Shown one piece after another: positions 51,296 to 62,542 of a stretch of DNA of 64,000 nt (position 1 is the stretch's first letter; every line of letters begins with the position of its first letter). The position numbers and the translations under genes were made by a program. The notes beneath the pieces are model-generated. The model had not been told where the DNA came from and ran no database searches. It was given only the letters and a program-made list of their open reading frames with translations. This DNA is from Chondrus crispus (lineage: Eukaryota; Rhodophyta; Florideophyceae; Gigartinales; Gigartinaceae), in assembly GCF_000350225.1 (NCBI RefSeq), contig NW_005179035.1, forward strand, positions 1 to 64,000, in the 5' to 3' direction.

Positions 51296-52617
51296 ATGTG
51301 CATGAGCGACGATTCGAGCGACGACGAAAACATCGCCTTCCTCCTTGCATCAGGTATTGTACCGGGATTCATAGGGCCGAAGGAAGCAGGCGGCTCGCAA
51401 GCCGTGCAACAAAACGAGGCAACAAACGTCGCGACTTCGACGCTGCCATGAATCGTTTGTTCAACGACTACTTTGGGGTATCCCCGAGATACAGTGAAAC
51501 AGATTTCGAAAGGCGTTTCCGAATGTCTCGAAAGCTGTTCGACCGAACTGTTCAAGCAATCAATGGGGAGGGCATATTTGTCCGCCGCAATGACGGTATG
51601 CAAAAGCCCGGCATCCACCCTCTGCAACGTGTTGCGGCTGCAATGCGGATGCTTTGCTACGGGAGTGCGGCGGACTCTTTGGATGAGTACCTTCAAATGG
51701 GCGAGGACTCTATTCTAACATCTATGAAGTCCTTCTGCGAATTAGTTGTGTCTACGTTTGGTAAAGAGTATTTAAGAGAACCTGACGAGCAAGACTTAAG
51801 GCGAATTCTTTCCATCAATGCCGCACGAGGATTCCCAGGATGTGTCGGGAGTATTGACTGCCAGCACTGGGGGTGGAAGAACTGTCCGCTTGCGTTGGCT
51901 GGGCAGTATAAGGGAAAAGAAAAGAAACCGACCGTCGTCCTGGAAGCCATATGTGATGGCGAACTCTGGATTTGGCACATGTTCTTTGGTAGTCCTGGTA
52001 GCCTTAATGACATTAATGCCATGGATCATTCCCCAACCATGCAGAACATAATGGCTGGTTCCTTCCCGCCTCGCTTTCCCTTTTTCGTCAATGGAGAGAG
52101 GCGAACGATGCCGTACTATCTGGCTGATGGGATCTATCGGAGTTGGGCAATATTTGCTAAAACTATGAAGGAGGCAACAACGGCGAAGGAAAAGGCGTAC
52201 GCAAGGGCACAAGAGGGAGTTAGAAAGGATATAGAAAGAGCGTTTGGCGTGCTCATGGCGCGATTCCATATCTTGCAGCGACCTTGTCGGCTATGGTACC
52301 GTAGAGAAATAAGTAACGTTGTGAAGGCATGCATCATATTGCACAACAGGATTGTTGAGGGGCGCAGGGATCACTATGAGAGCGGGATAGCATCTTTGCA
52401 ACATTTTGAGGAAGCCCGAAATATGTTCAGCAACGGGCAAGCGTTTCAATGGGAGTCCCTCGCAGCAATTAGAAATCTGTGGCGCTTCGACTTGCCGGAG
52501 GGTATGTGGGCAAATATGGTAGCGTCGCGAGACAAAAGCATCAACAGTGTGGTCGACCATTTTTCACTCAAGAAGGATCCCATCGAACATATATGGAATA
52601 GACAGGGTAATTTTTAG
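51296..52617 (+). pseudogene. PIF/Harbinger DDE transposase (Plant_tran type)
   Basis: The main frame opens at a GTG (51298) and has 439 codons. Catalytic residues are D187 (GSIDCQHWGWKNCP), D277 (YYLADGIYRSWA) and E313 (RKDIERAFGVLMARFHILQR), with the family landmarks GSPGSLNDINAMDHSP and VVKACIILHNRIVE. The natural start seems to be in another frame: ATG at 51296 gives MCMSDDSSDDENIAFLLASG, an acidic start typical of these proteins, which runs to a stop near 51450. A frameshift, or a small intron, between about 51350 and 51450 would connect the two. Apart from that the coding region is intact. Confidence 0.88.
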
Positions 52618-52897
52618 TAAACGAGGCCTCAACTTGCAACTAAACAAAGGCAGCAACCCAGTGACTACGTCCCCCGCGCACAGCGGGGCTGAGGGGGTTG
52701 AGGGGCTGAGCCCCCTGCGTGTCGATGAGGGGATCCGGGGGCTTGCCGCTGGCGGGGAGTCGGGGGGTTGGGTCTCGTTGGCGGGGTCCGGGGACTTGCC
52801 TCGGGTGAGAGTCGGGGAGTTGGGTCCCGGCTTGTCTGCGACGAGACTGGCGCTGTATCGGCTGTTTGTCATGTCTTTCCGTGCATCTAGGCCGTCC

Positions 52898-53851
52898 TCA
52901 GGAGATTGAGCTCCTTTCTTCAGGTGTACCAGAGGTCAGGGGAGATGGATTGGTGGAGGGAACATCGAACTTGCGCACAGAAGGTGTCGTTACATTGTGT
53001 CTTCCAGGTTCCAGCGGGCTGGCGAGCACGGAAAAAGAAGCTTCATTGTCCTCTTCAGATACTTTTGCTCGCTTTACAGCCTGTGCCAAGTAGGTCTTAC
53101 GTAGGACGGCGAAGAATTCGGTGGTCTCCGAAAGTCCTTCTGCCTCTGGCCTAGAGAATACGGCAATTGCATTTCGTTCCTCTAGTGACTCGTTTTTGCG
53201 CTTCGCGGACTGTGCTAGGGAAAACACCGCCTGTGTCCTTAGTTCTTCCTGCTTCGCCATTTTTGCGGCACGTGATCCGAAGCCGAACCTCTGTGTTCGC
53301 TTATGTGGGTTAGTATCCACAGGGCACAGGCCCTCCACATCAGAGGAGGATATAACTGGTTCCTCGACGGCTGCCATGACGGGATCAGATGACGCATGTG
53401 TGTCAGCGTCTACAGGAGCCCAGTTGGGATGGTTGCAGAGTACCAACCATGCCCGGTAGTACATCCAGGTGTCCTTATTAAGGTCCTTGTAGTCATATTC
53501 CATGACATTAGTTCGACCCAGGTGTATGGCAACAGCCATAGACAGAACGCATTCTTCTCCTACCCCCGTTGGGTTCGATGCATGGACGCGCATTAGAGAG
53601 ACGCGAAACTTTTGGACGTCAGCCGACATGTCCGAAAAGTGCCGTTTGATGCTCGCAGCCGTTCAATTTCTGAAACGCTCCGGGGGAACCTCTTCCTTCC
53701 TCGGCCCTCTTTCGATGAAGCGCCGCCTGAGCGTGTCCATAAAGATCTTGTTCGTTTGGTTGACTCCAACTATGGGGTCTTCGGATGATACCACCCAAGC
53801 GCATGCAAGGGCCTCGTTCTCATTCGAGTCCCATCCCTTCCCGCGACTCAT
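52898..53851 (-). pseudogene. Myb-like partner protein of the Harbinger element
   Basis: Starts at ATG 53851 (MSRGKGWDSNENEALACAWV), a SANT/Myb-type trihelix followed by DPIVGVNQTNKIFMDTLRRR, as in plant NAM-associated and PIF ORF1 proteins. A single in-frame TGA at 53665-53663 breaks it after PERFRN; the same frame then continues with SIKRHFSDMSADVQKFRVSL and YDYKDLNKDTWMYYRAWLVL to the end. In this superfamily the Myb-like protein binds the ends and carries the transposase to the nucleus. The C-terminal third is Ser/Glu-rich. Confidence 0.8.
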
Positions 53852-54284
53852 TTTCAGTGTTGATGGAGAGAGGGTGATGAGAGGGATGCAGAGAATGGAT
53901 CGCGGAGAGACTGTTTTGCCGTATACAGCATTGGCATGGACGTTGTGGACATACTGTATTGGGAAAAGGCGGGTGTTGGTATCGTGATGCCCAATGATAT
54001 CACGTTTCGTGTGAGTTCTATCGGATAGATTAGAACTCATTCAGGCTCTATTAGGGGGTCGGTTAGACTCTGAACGAGTTGTAATCTATTTGTTAGATTT
54101 CAGGATAGATCAAATTGTGCGCGGTAGAGATGCAAATTTGACTCTATCCTGAAAACCCACGTTAGATTAGAGAACAGATTGGCCGTAGAGTTGCTCTTAC
54201 GCCGCCTATCCATGTGGTAACTTTACCTCCTCGCCACTGCCCTCACCTTCCATCCCGCCCCCGCCTTCTTCGGTGAGAAGGCGG

Positions 54285-54317
54285 CGAGGGTGAGTGAGAA
54301 CTTCTCACTCACCCTCG
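54285..54317. repeat. Perfect 15-bp hairpin
   Basis: CGAGGGTGAGTGAGA (54285-54299) and TCTCACTCACCCTCG (54303-54317) are exact complements around ACT. A shorter inverted repeat (CCGCCTTCT...AGAAGGCGG) lies directly before it, near 54261-54284. Both lie just beyond the end of the Sel1 gene. Confidence 0.85.
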
Positions 54318-54366
54318 TCCCGCGTACTGCCGTCTGATCTGTCCCGCTGCAACGCCGCAAGTTGGG

Positions 54367-55690
54367 CTACCCTCCGCGTTGTTGTCTTCCTCGACCGCCA
54401 TCTCGTACAACTGTATCGCCCGATCCGTGTCGCGGGCCACCCCGTCCGCCCCCGTCCCGCGTCATGTTTCCAGGACACACTATTGACTTGCTCTGCTTCC
54501 GTTCCTTGGTGTCCATCTCAAACAGCTCCACCGCACGCACCGAATTGCGCTCCACCCCTTCCGCTCCGTCCCTCAACGTCATCGCAAGATTACAAGTCGC
54601 GTTACCGGAATTTCCTTTCGCCATTGCGCGATCATACAATGCCACAGCGCGCACCGCGTCACGCTCTACTCCTTCGGCACCTTCTTCGAGCAAAACACCG
54701 AGGTTCACCATGGCATTGACGTCCTCACCCTTCTCGATAGCGCGCTCGTACAGCTCCATAGATCGCACCGCATCACGCTCTACTCCTTCGGCACCTTCTT
54801 CGAGCAAAACACAGAGCAACACCATCGCACTGACGTCGTCACCCTTCTCGATAGCGTGCTCATACAGCTCCAAAGATCGCACCGCGTTACGCTCTACTCC
54901 TTCGGCACCTTGTTTCAGCAAAATGGCGAGGTTCACCATCGCCGTACAGCTTTCGTGCTCTTCGACCGCAGTTTCGTTTAGAAGTTTCGCTTGTCGAGCA
55001 TCCCACCCCTCATGCCCCTCGCGCGAAAAGAAGTCCAAGGCGAATCATGGCTTTTGCGCTTGAATTCGCACCCTGACTTCCTGCATTTTGTCTCTCCCAC
55101 GGACTAGTAAACCGAGGAGCCCCCTGTCCGGCAGTACCCAGCACAATCCAAATTCTTTCTCTTGAAAACAACGTCGCGTATTCGCTCATCATGCGTTCCA
55201 GCAAAGCCTTGCCAACAAGATTATACGTCAGAATGTCACACTCGGTCACCTCTCCTTCAGAGAAAAAGGCCTCCTTTCCAACACCATCGCCTTTTGCTTC
55301 CCCCGACTTCACATCCCCGCCATTTCTAACGCCCAAGTCCGAAAATTTGGCAAGCTTGTCCAACTGATTCCATTTCCGGGAACACACAATCGTTTTTCGT
55401 ATCCCTGCATGACATTTTCGAACGCTTCCGGCCGCGTCCAAGTCAATCGCATCATCGAGCGCTTGTACGAACAAATCCACGATCATTCCATCAAAACTCT
55501 GCTCCACCGCTAGCTTCGCAAACAAATCAAACATCTGCTCAAACCCATCGTCACCGCTTGTTGACGTAGATTTCAAGCTTGTATGCAACTTGGTATGAAA
55601 GAACGCTTTGATCATTTGCGCCGCTTGTCTCGAGTTCGATGTCCTCCCCGCATACATCATTGTCAACCCCGAATCAGACAGAATTCTCAC
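54367..55690 (-). pseudogene. Sel1-repeat protein, frameshifted
   Basis: The N-terminal part (55690-55010; first ATG about 55660) is not recognised and ends AKAMIRLGLLFARGA, the first half of a Sel1 repeat. The second half and further repeats continue in another frame (55038-54367), so a one-base shift lies near 55020. The repeats are regular 36-residue units with the core GAEGVERDAVRAVELYERAI..G..VNAMVNLG..L. A last repeat (GVARDTDRAIQLYEMAVEED) needs a further shift near 54470. Sel1 repeats form TPR-like protein-binding solenoids. The frame changes suggest a pseudogene unless they are sequencing errors. Confidence 0.8.
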
Positions 55691-55704
55691 ACATCTGCAC
55701 AGGG

Positions 55705-55960
55705 TGTAGTAATATGGTAACTCCGTTCCCGTTGCTCTACAGTAGCTAGAGTACCGTCAGTGACAGGCGGTACACGTAGCTTAGTGTACACGTGCAAGCC
55801 GGAGTGACGGCGCACGTGTACTAGTGTATATGCCGGTGTACACGTGGGGCCAGGGGCACAGTTGTCCACGTGTACACGGAAGTCTACCTAGAGGCCCTTA
55901 CACTACTATTTAGTCATAATCGCTACTGTAATATAGTCTTACAGTAGCCAGAGACTGGAG
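55705..55960 (-). repeat. LTR-like fragment related to the element at 609
   Basis: Starts TGTAGTAATATGG and is rich in GTACACGTG words and short inverted repeats, resembling on the opposite strand the GTACAC/CACGTG-rich part of the LTR at 609-1303. The far end is unclear and no target duplication was found, so it is a fragment or a diverged relative. It lies immediately upstream of the Sel1 gene and may have cut off its 5' end. Confidence 0.35.
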
Positions 55961-56204
55961 GGAGGCAGACGTACTAGAGAGGAACTGCCTTCCTCCCCAA
56001 CAATTGTGGGTTTACGCAATCAGCTTTTCAGAAAAGGATTTCACAATTTTTTAGATTTCCAATTCCAGAAAAGTGCTTTCCTGAAAAGCAAATTTTATGT
56101 AAAAGATGTGCATTACGCAAAACGACTATCCGTTACAGTTGTGAGTATTAGCATAAAAGGCTCGAAAGTCGTAATGACAAGTAGAATAGGTACTGCACAA
56201 AAAC

Positions 56205-58445
56205 ATGAGTCTAGGACGTCAGAGAGACCACTCCTTCGCGCGGACGGCAATCAGGAAGCAGACATGGGAAGTTGCTGCCTATGTGTTAATGCGGAGGCGT
56301 CAGGCTAGCCGTAACAACAGCGTTTCACTTTCAAATGTCCAATTACAAGCATTGGAAGAGTATCAGAGTCATTCAGTAGAAGGTCAACGATTCATTTTAC
56401 GAGCTAACCGTATCTCTTTGTCAAATTTCTCATTCAACCTCAACTCCTTAACCGAACTGGATTGTCTGCGTCTGTTTAGATTTAGAAAAGAACGTCTAAT
56501 TCAAATGGTTGAAGCAATAGCGTGGACTCCTTTTAAAGGTACTACTACACGCAACAGGTACTCGTGCCATCCGATGTTGGTGACGTGTATAATCTTGAGA
56601 CGAATGAGCACTCCCGCTCGCTGGAGTGACATGGAAATTATGTTCGCTAGGCATGCTCCACAGCTATCGGAGATATTTTGGGAAGGTCTGGAAAGGTTCT
56701 TGAGCACAAGAAAAGAGCTACTTACAGGGCCAATACCAGAGTCTTTCATACATCGAAATGCATGCAGATTTGCGGCAGCCATACATAGAAAAAGTGATGC
56801 GTTGGACAACTGCATCGGTTTCATAGACGGCACTGTCATTGCCGTTGCGCGTCCCGGTGATGCAGAGGCACAAAACGTGGCATATAATGGTCACAAGAGG
56901 AAACACGCGTTGAAGTACCACGCTGTAACGACCCCTGACGGGCTCATACTGCACGAATATGGTCCAACAGAGGGACGCAGGCATGATTGGACGCTTTATG
57001 TAAGGAGTGGAATTGACGAGATGTTGGATGAGATGTTGTTTGTCAATGGTATACAGTACTGCCTGTATGGAGATTCTGGCTACAGCATACGTTCATTCAT
57101 GGAGGTACCGTTCCAGGGGTCCAATCTGACAAACTATCAGAAGGCCCTGAACATGGCAATGTCAAAAGTGCGAGTGACCGTTGAGTGGATTTTAAAGGAG
57201 GTGAAGCTTTATTGGACTACCGTAGACTTCAAGCGTAAGATGCGTATAGCGGAATCACCGGTAGGAGAAATTTATTTGGCATCTATGCTTCTAACCAACA
57301 TGAGGAACTGTGTTTACCTGAACACAATTTCGCAGTACTTCCACTGTGCGCCGCCTCCTCTCAGCCAATACCTCCACAAGAACGACTGTAGTGCAATGTG
57401 CCTGTCAGGCCGGAACCAGGGTCCAACGGTCCAGCAACAACACAACCAACAAGAGTTGCCGACGGCACAGCCCTACGGAGTGTCCGATTCTCCCTTTCCC
57501 TTTAAGTGGGTTTGCGGCCCACAGTAGCTCAAGTCCCTGACAGGGGGGGCAAATGGAAGAGGCCCGCCCCGGGACGAATGGTGGTAGAGTCTTGTACAGG
57601 CAGTTGCTCGGCGAGTTCGGGGCGGTAATTAGGAAGCTGGGCCCCATGGGTCGTAAATCCAATGCTCGCGAAGCGCCTGTTACACCTTACACCCTTGATA
57701 AGGTCTTCGACGGGGGCGTCGCAACGCAGCCCGTCCGGAATTAGCAAACACGTAGCAGCGCTACACCTCCGTACTGCCCGATGGCAAAGTACTGACACCG
57801 GAACGGTCGCAACCTGTATCCGATGGAACCAACACTGTCCTGTATACACAACAGGACCTTCGAGGGAAACGTCGTCGCAACAGCCTCCGTCGGTGGTCGT
57901 AAACAAGTAGCTGCCCTACACCCACGTGTCGCCCGATGGCCAAGACACCTACACCGGTCCGGTCGCAACCAAAGCCGATGGCACCAACACAAGATAAGGG
58001 AATAGAAATAGAGATAGAAATAGAAAAGGATAGGTGAAATAAAGGAAAGGAAAAGGGAACCCCCGAGCGCAAAGGATGCCGTAGGCTTAGGTAAAAGGGA
58101 GTGTCTTGGTAGAGACGGACTTCGACCAAGGCGACATTCAACTCTGGCAACTCGGGTTACCTTTACTGACTTGGTGGTCAGAGGGCTAAGATATATATCG
58201 CCCCGCCGGAGCCACTACAGTAGCTCGCGGCGCTAGATCCTAGATCTAATCTAGTGTCAGGAAAATTAATGCCAACTAATTAACTAAATAAAATTAAATA
58301 ATTAAAAATTAAAACTGTGCAGTTATTCACACGTGTGTCCCCCAACCCGGACTACTTTTCATATCCAAATATTTCCTTTCTTTTCACCCCCCTTTTCAGG
58401 TGCGTATTGCACTACAACGACTCCCTCCCTGCCGGGGGCCCGTAG
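56205..58445 (+). pseudogene. Second Harbinger-type DDE transposase, cut by a solo LTR
   Basis: From ATG 56205 the frame is open through FRFRKERLIQMVEAI, then FIDGTVIAVARP (first Asp), YGDSGYSIRS (second Asp) and VRVTVEWILKEVKLYW (Glu), the order of DDE_Tnp_4 Harbinger-like nucleases. The solo LTR at 57387-58416 interrupts it after HKND. Beyond the LTR only eight more codons (58422-58445) remain before a TAG, so little of the protein is lost; read into the LTR the frame gains about 47 foreign residues before stopping at 57527. No convincing terminal repeats were found. No Myb-like partner is next to it. Confidence 0.8.
57387..58416 (-). repeat. Solo LTR (family F), copy 2
   Basis: Ends TGTAGTGCAATGTGC and GCGTATTGCACTACA, flanked by the 5-bp duplication ACGAC (57382-57386, 58417-58421). 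It is the inverted counterpart of 49182-50240, including the TATA-like region and the internal repeats, but somewhat diverged. No internal element sequence lies beside it, as expected for a solo LTR. Confidence 0.85.
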
Positions 58446-58999
58446 GTCCTCCAGCGACATTTAAAGATCAAAAAGGCCTGAGAATGGCCGACGGACCCCT
58501 AGGAGAATTTTGGTGGTGGATGGGCGAGGAGTGACGGATAATTATGCAAATAATTGGGAGATGAATGGTCAACAGGTGGCGGTTGAGCTACCCTGCCATT
58601 AAGCGACCACAGATCCAGAACTGTAAGCGTAGGCTGACAGAAGGTGTATTTCACGAACTTGACTGTGCCAATAATCTGCCATTTATCTATATCTACTCTG
58701 TCATTTTCCCACATTTTACTTCGTGAATGGCGGTGCATTGGTGGTGCACTGGACGAGAAGATGGTGAGGAATGGTCCTGTCAAGGCAGGCATGTTTGCTA
58801 AATGGCAGTAAAGTGGCAAATAGGAGGTCTATGCATAGCGAGGGATTCAGCGGAACGCAGCATTGATTAGTCAATTTATTTTGTGAAGGGATTGTAGATT
58901 GCGCTGACGTCACTCCTTCTGCGGCACGCTCAGATAGATAGGGAATGGCCGCCGCCCCATCGGAGACGTCGCTCTTGGTCCAGCGTTGATCTACAAGCG
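58446..58999. other. Stretch without a recognised gene
   Basis: No domain, repeat copy or RNA gene could be recognised. Short frames on both strands lack family motifs. It lies between the second Harbinger gene and the 3' end of the folate gene and might contain the missing 3' exons of the latter, but none was identified. Confidence 0.4.
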
Positions 59000-60328
59000 C
59001 CCGCTGGAGGTGCAGCAACTCCTAACACACTTTCTTTTGCATCCGCACAGTTCTGGCCCATTGCCCACGCCATCAACTCTGCCTTTGTGCCGACGGCCCA
59101 AAGGCTTTTGTACATCAACACCCTTCAAGTTGGTTACAACTTCATCCTCAGCATCCTTGGAACAAGTGATGGCCCTCCCGTGCCCTCGTCCGCCACTCTG
59201 CGTGCTCTGCGTAATCGCCACGTCGTTGTTTATTTCGGCCCCGTGCGCCACCATTTCTGATGCCACTGACGCGTCAAACGTATCAGTGAGATGATCAACG
59301 ACGGAAACTCACGTCGAATCGCATCGGTGATCGCCAGTACACGCTTCAGTTCCTCATTTGCGCCGACTGTCTCCGCACCTGGCCGCGTGCTTTGGCCGCC
59401 GATCTATGGGCATCAGGAGTAGTGCTTTTCTTAAGCTTCGGAGGTAAACATAGTGTGTTCCAAGAGTTGTCGAGAAAGTTTGAGAGAAGCTTACGTCCAA
59501 TACGTCGAAGTCGAATTCTTTCGCCCGCCGCAGCGAAGAGCTCACCCTGTTGTTTTCTCCCCCGTCGGTGAAACTGTCCGGAGTGGCATTAATGATCCCC
59601 ATTAATAACGTGTGTGATCCCCATTTTAGGAGTCTGCCTGTGTTCGTGGGCGTGACTTTGACCAGATTGCAGTCTGTTTCACCCCCAAGCAAATATGAGA
59701 GCAGGTCAACTGCACTTCGTTTGCTGCCGTCAGTTCGTGGGATCTGACAATCTTCAGAATTGTCGGAGAGCGGGCGAAGAACAAAATCTCTCTCCACTCG
59801 CCGAGGATGAGGAATCACTAATTTGTCATCTGACGTTTGAACGAGGCGTTCTCCGTACGCAATAATGTCGAGATCAATAGAGCGCGGCCCATACCTGACG
59901 CTCTTCTGATCTCTCCCAAATTTCTTTTCAACGCGCTTCACGGCTTGAAGGACGTCAAGTAGCTCCAGCGTTGTCTCGATTTCGCATGCAGCGTTGAGGA
60001 GTGCAGGTTGCTCTTCAACATACATTCTTTAAAACGAGAAGGGATCGACACGGATGAAGGACGCAATGATAAGCTCTCTCAGTTGTCAGAGTGTCCGGAG
60101 TGTCTGCAAACGATCATGGCCAGCATAGGATGTCTTGTGAACTTACGGAGGGCTTTCATACAGAAACGAAGTACGGCAGACATTCGCAAACTGCCTCACC
60201 TCGTCTAATGCTTTGCGAATTGCACTCACCCTATTGCCCACATTGGAGCCGAGAGCAATACTGACCTTCTCACTACTTGCTGTGGAGTGAGCCCCCCGTC
60301 GGAAGGCATGGCGCGTCATGCGAGGCAT
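59000..60328 (-). pseudogene. HPPK-DHPS folate gene, spliced, 3' part decayed
   Basis: Bifunctional dihydropterin pyrophosphokinase-dihydropteroate synthase, two steps of folate synthesis. Exon 1 (60328-60147) starts MPRMTRHAFRRGAHSTAS, a plausible mitochondrial presequence, then VSIALGSNVGNR. Intron 1 (60146-60027) is GTAAGT...AAAG. Exon 2 (60026-59495) completes HPPK with the signature RYGPRSIDLDIIAYG and IPHPRR, and opens DHPS with MGIINATPDSFTDGG. Intron 2 (59494-59404) is GTAAGC...ATAG. Exon 3 begins IGGQSTRPGAETVGANEELK. After REFPSLIIS one base appears missing: TFDASVASEMVAHGAEINND follows in another frame. Beyond that only SGGR is recognisable, and the remaining half of DHPS is not seen. 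Either a pseudogene or a gene with unrecognised 3' exons. Confidence 0.75.
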
Positions 60329-62042
60329 TGCAATTCGTTTCTCAAGTAAAAGGTCGAGCTCTGAAACGCCAATGCAAAAATTGGAGCTCAAAAATGAGAG
60401 ACCAAAAACTCCCCTCCGATGACACGCATTGCCAATAATTGCTGGTTTCACCATTCAAATCGCTAACCTTCAGCTTGCATCCATGGTGCATTAACAATGA
60501 AAAACGGAAACAGAGCTCCAAAAGCCTTCCGAGGGGCTGCCCAGGAGTCTGCCCTTTGCAACAGCTTCCTTCCTCGAAGGTACATGGGACGCAATGGACG
60601 AGGAAGTTGCAGCCGCGGCCGGGCATATCAAGGACGCTGCGCGCTTGCATGCATTCAAATGCGATGAACACGAATGCAGTGTCTTGAAACCGACTCGAGA
60701 ACGCTGGCCCTTGTCGTGGTAAAGAGCATCGCAATTTCCTTCATCAGCAACATGGAATGGCTATTTCGCGATTTCCGATAAGCAATGAATCGGCTTCCGC
60801 CCCAGTAGTTCGAGCTACGCGTTCCGTGCTGCCTGCACGTTTTCTCGCACACGGGTACCGGTCCGAGGGAACAAGATACCTGAATGAAACACACACTCCT
60901 TCCAGGACAAACAATCAGCGCGTGATCCCGAATGGAGCTGCAGCTCCTGTATCTGTCTCGCGGCCGGAGTACGGCTCTCCGGATGTGCTTCGCAGTAATC
61001 CAGGAGACAATAGCACCGCTTCATCCGAAGTGGCTCGCCAAAAACGAGCAGGCAACGAAGAAACGTATTGTAACACTTACGCAGCGTCGTTGTGAGAGGC
61101 TTCGGACGGTCTCCATCCTGCAAGGCCCTCATCACATTGAAATCGATCGAAGAAGCACGAGTGAATTGTCAGTTGTCGACATAGCACGACACTGAAGCGA
61201 GGGATGGAAAGTACGTGCCGACGATAGTCGCAGATTTTACTTTCCAAAACGGCCATGTCAGTAGAAGTATGGGGAGAGCAGTGGACAGAACGAAGGCATT
61301 GGTCAATATCTCAATTATACAGAAAATGGCGGCGAAGAGTGTTGCAGTAGAACAGTACATAAAATTCATATGTTCGCATACTTACGAGCAGAAAAGTCGT
61401 GAACATTACTGAACGGCGTTTGGCTGTACATAAATTCTGAACCGGGGTCAGTAGTCTTACAGGCGGGTGTGTATGGCAGCGAGTCGGGGTGAGTGCTCGG
61501 AAGTTCGGACGGAACGGGCTATACTTGGTCATACCGAAAGAGCGCAACAAGCGGCCGAAAACAACGACCGGACATGCCAACGACGAAAGGGAGGACGGGG
61601 TTAGTTTCTGTTCGATTGGCAGGAAGGCGAGGCTGTAGATTAGTGAAGCTGAATGAAGCGCACTGCCGCCTGCAGAAGAGACGAACACAAGATTCGGTGA
61701 GGCTGTGAGGGCGACCAGGTAGTGAAGCCGCGCTGCGGGCCGATTGAATCAGGCTAGAATGCACACCGCAAGAGCAATTACGCTTGATGAAGCGCGATTG
61801 CTTCAAACGGATTGCGGTGAAGCCCCGGGCTCCCGATGGATATGCGTAGTGCCCACGAAGACGTTGAAGTTGATAGCAGTCCGTACCTTCTTGACCGGCA
61901 GGGCACAACGTTGCTGACATTAACGCAGTCTGCGACATGAGGTTAGGATGAACAGGGATGCGTTTCGCTTCGACACACACGCGTAAAGTTTACGTAGGAA
62001 TTTGCGGAATGAACAGAAACTCGTAGACCCAATCCCATATGG
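60329..62042. other. Stretch between host genes, no gene identified
   Basis: Minus-strand GTAAGT donor sites occur near 61075 (after CGACGCTGC) and 61374 (after TTTTCTGCTC), and an ATG-led stretch MRALQDGDRPKPLTTTLR ends at the first of them. This hints at one or more spliced minus-strand exons or untranslated exons, but no protein family could be recognised. Other short frames show no motifs. Confidence 0.35.
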
Positions 62043-62542
62043 CTATCCAATAGTTTTCAGTTTCAGAAGAATGCATCTAATGAGCATGTGACACCTGTCA
62101 TCTGGACAAGCAATATATGTCGGCGATGCAAAGAGCATTTTCTGCATCGGACGTACTGTAGTACTGTACAAGCGTTTGAGCGCGGCTGATGCGGGCAATT
62201 CCTCCTCCCGTCCCGTCGGCATTCTTCTTTCGTCGCTGTACGAGTAGAGCTTGGTGCCGAAGAAGGCAGTGTCTCTAGGTTGCAGCACGGACTTGCCGAA
62301 AAAGTGATCGGCGTGCGCTCCCAGGAACGTGCGTCTTTGGTCTCTTCAAGAAGCAGATTTTCGTCGGCTTCGGAGAGAAAACTCGGGACGTAGGTGACCG
62401 AGCCCGCGTTTTCAGGAAGAGAGAGCTTTCCATCCGCGCCGCCGGCGCGGCGGCCGCCGTGCTTTATGACAAGGCTGACGTAGTGCTGTGTCCGCACGAT
62501 GATCCTCTCTTTCCGCCCCCCCCGCGCAACATGCTCCGCCAT
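62043..62542 (-). pseudogene. AlkB-like dioxygenase, N-terminal part, frameshifted
   Basis: From ATG 62542 (MAEHVARGGRKERIIV) the frame reaches VTYVPSFLSEADENLLLEET, then SWERTPITF. One T seems missing in the T run near 62303; the neighbouring frame then gives GKSVLQPRDTAFFGTKLYSY followed by SDERR. This is the pattern FL...E...L......W.....FG....PR..A.FG...Y.YS of AlkB-family Fe(II)/2-oxoglutarate dioxygenases, which reverse DNA or RNA alkylation (ALKBH2/3-like). The iron ligands (HxD...H) and the NxYxxGxDxIgwH region should follow but are not found. Gene remnant, or first exon(s) with a sequencing error. Confidence 0.6.

Larger units (their letters stand above)
51136..54196 (+). mobile_element. 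PIF/Harbinger element, 3.06 kb
   Basis: Ends GAGCATCTCTGCGGCC and GGCCGTAGAGTTGCTC are imperfect inverted repeats, flanked by TTA on both sides (51133-51135, 54197-54199), the group's preferred target. It carries the usual convergent pair of genes: a DDE transposase on the plus strand and a Myb-like protein on the minus strand. The stretch between them (52618-52897) is GC-rich and noncoding. Both genes carry a defect, so this copy is probably inactive. Confidence 0.88.
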
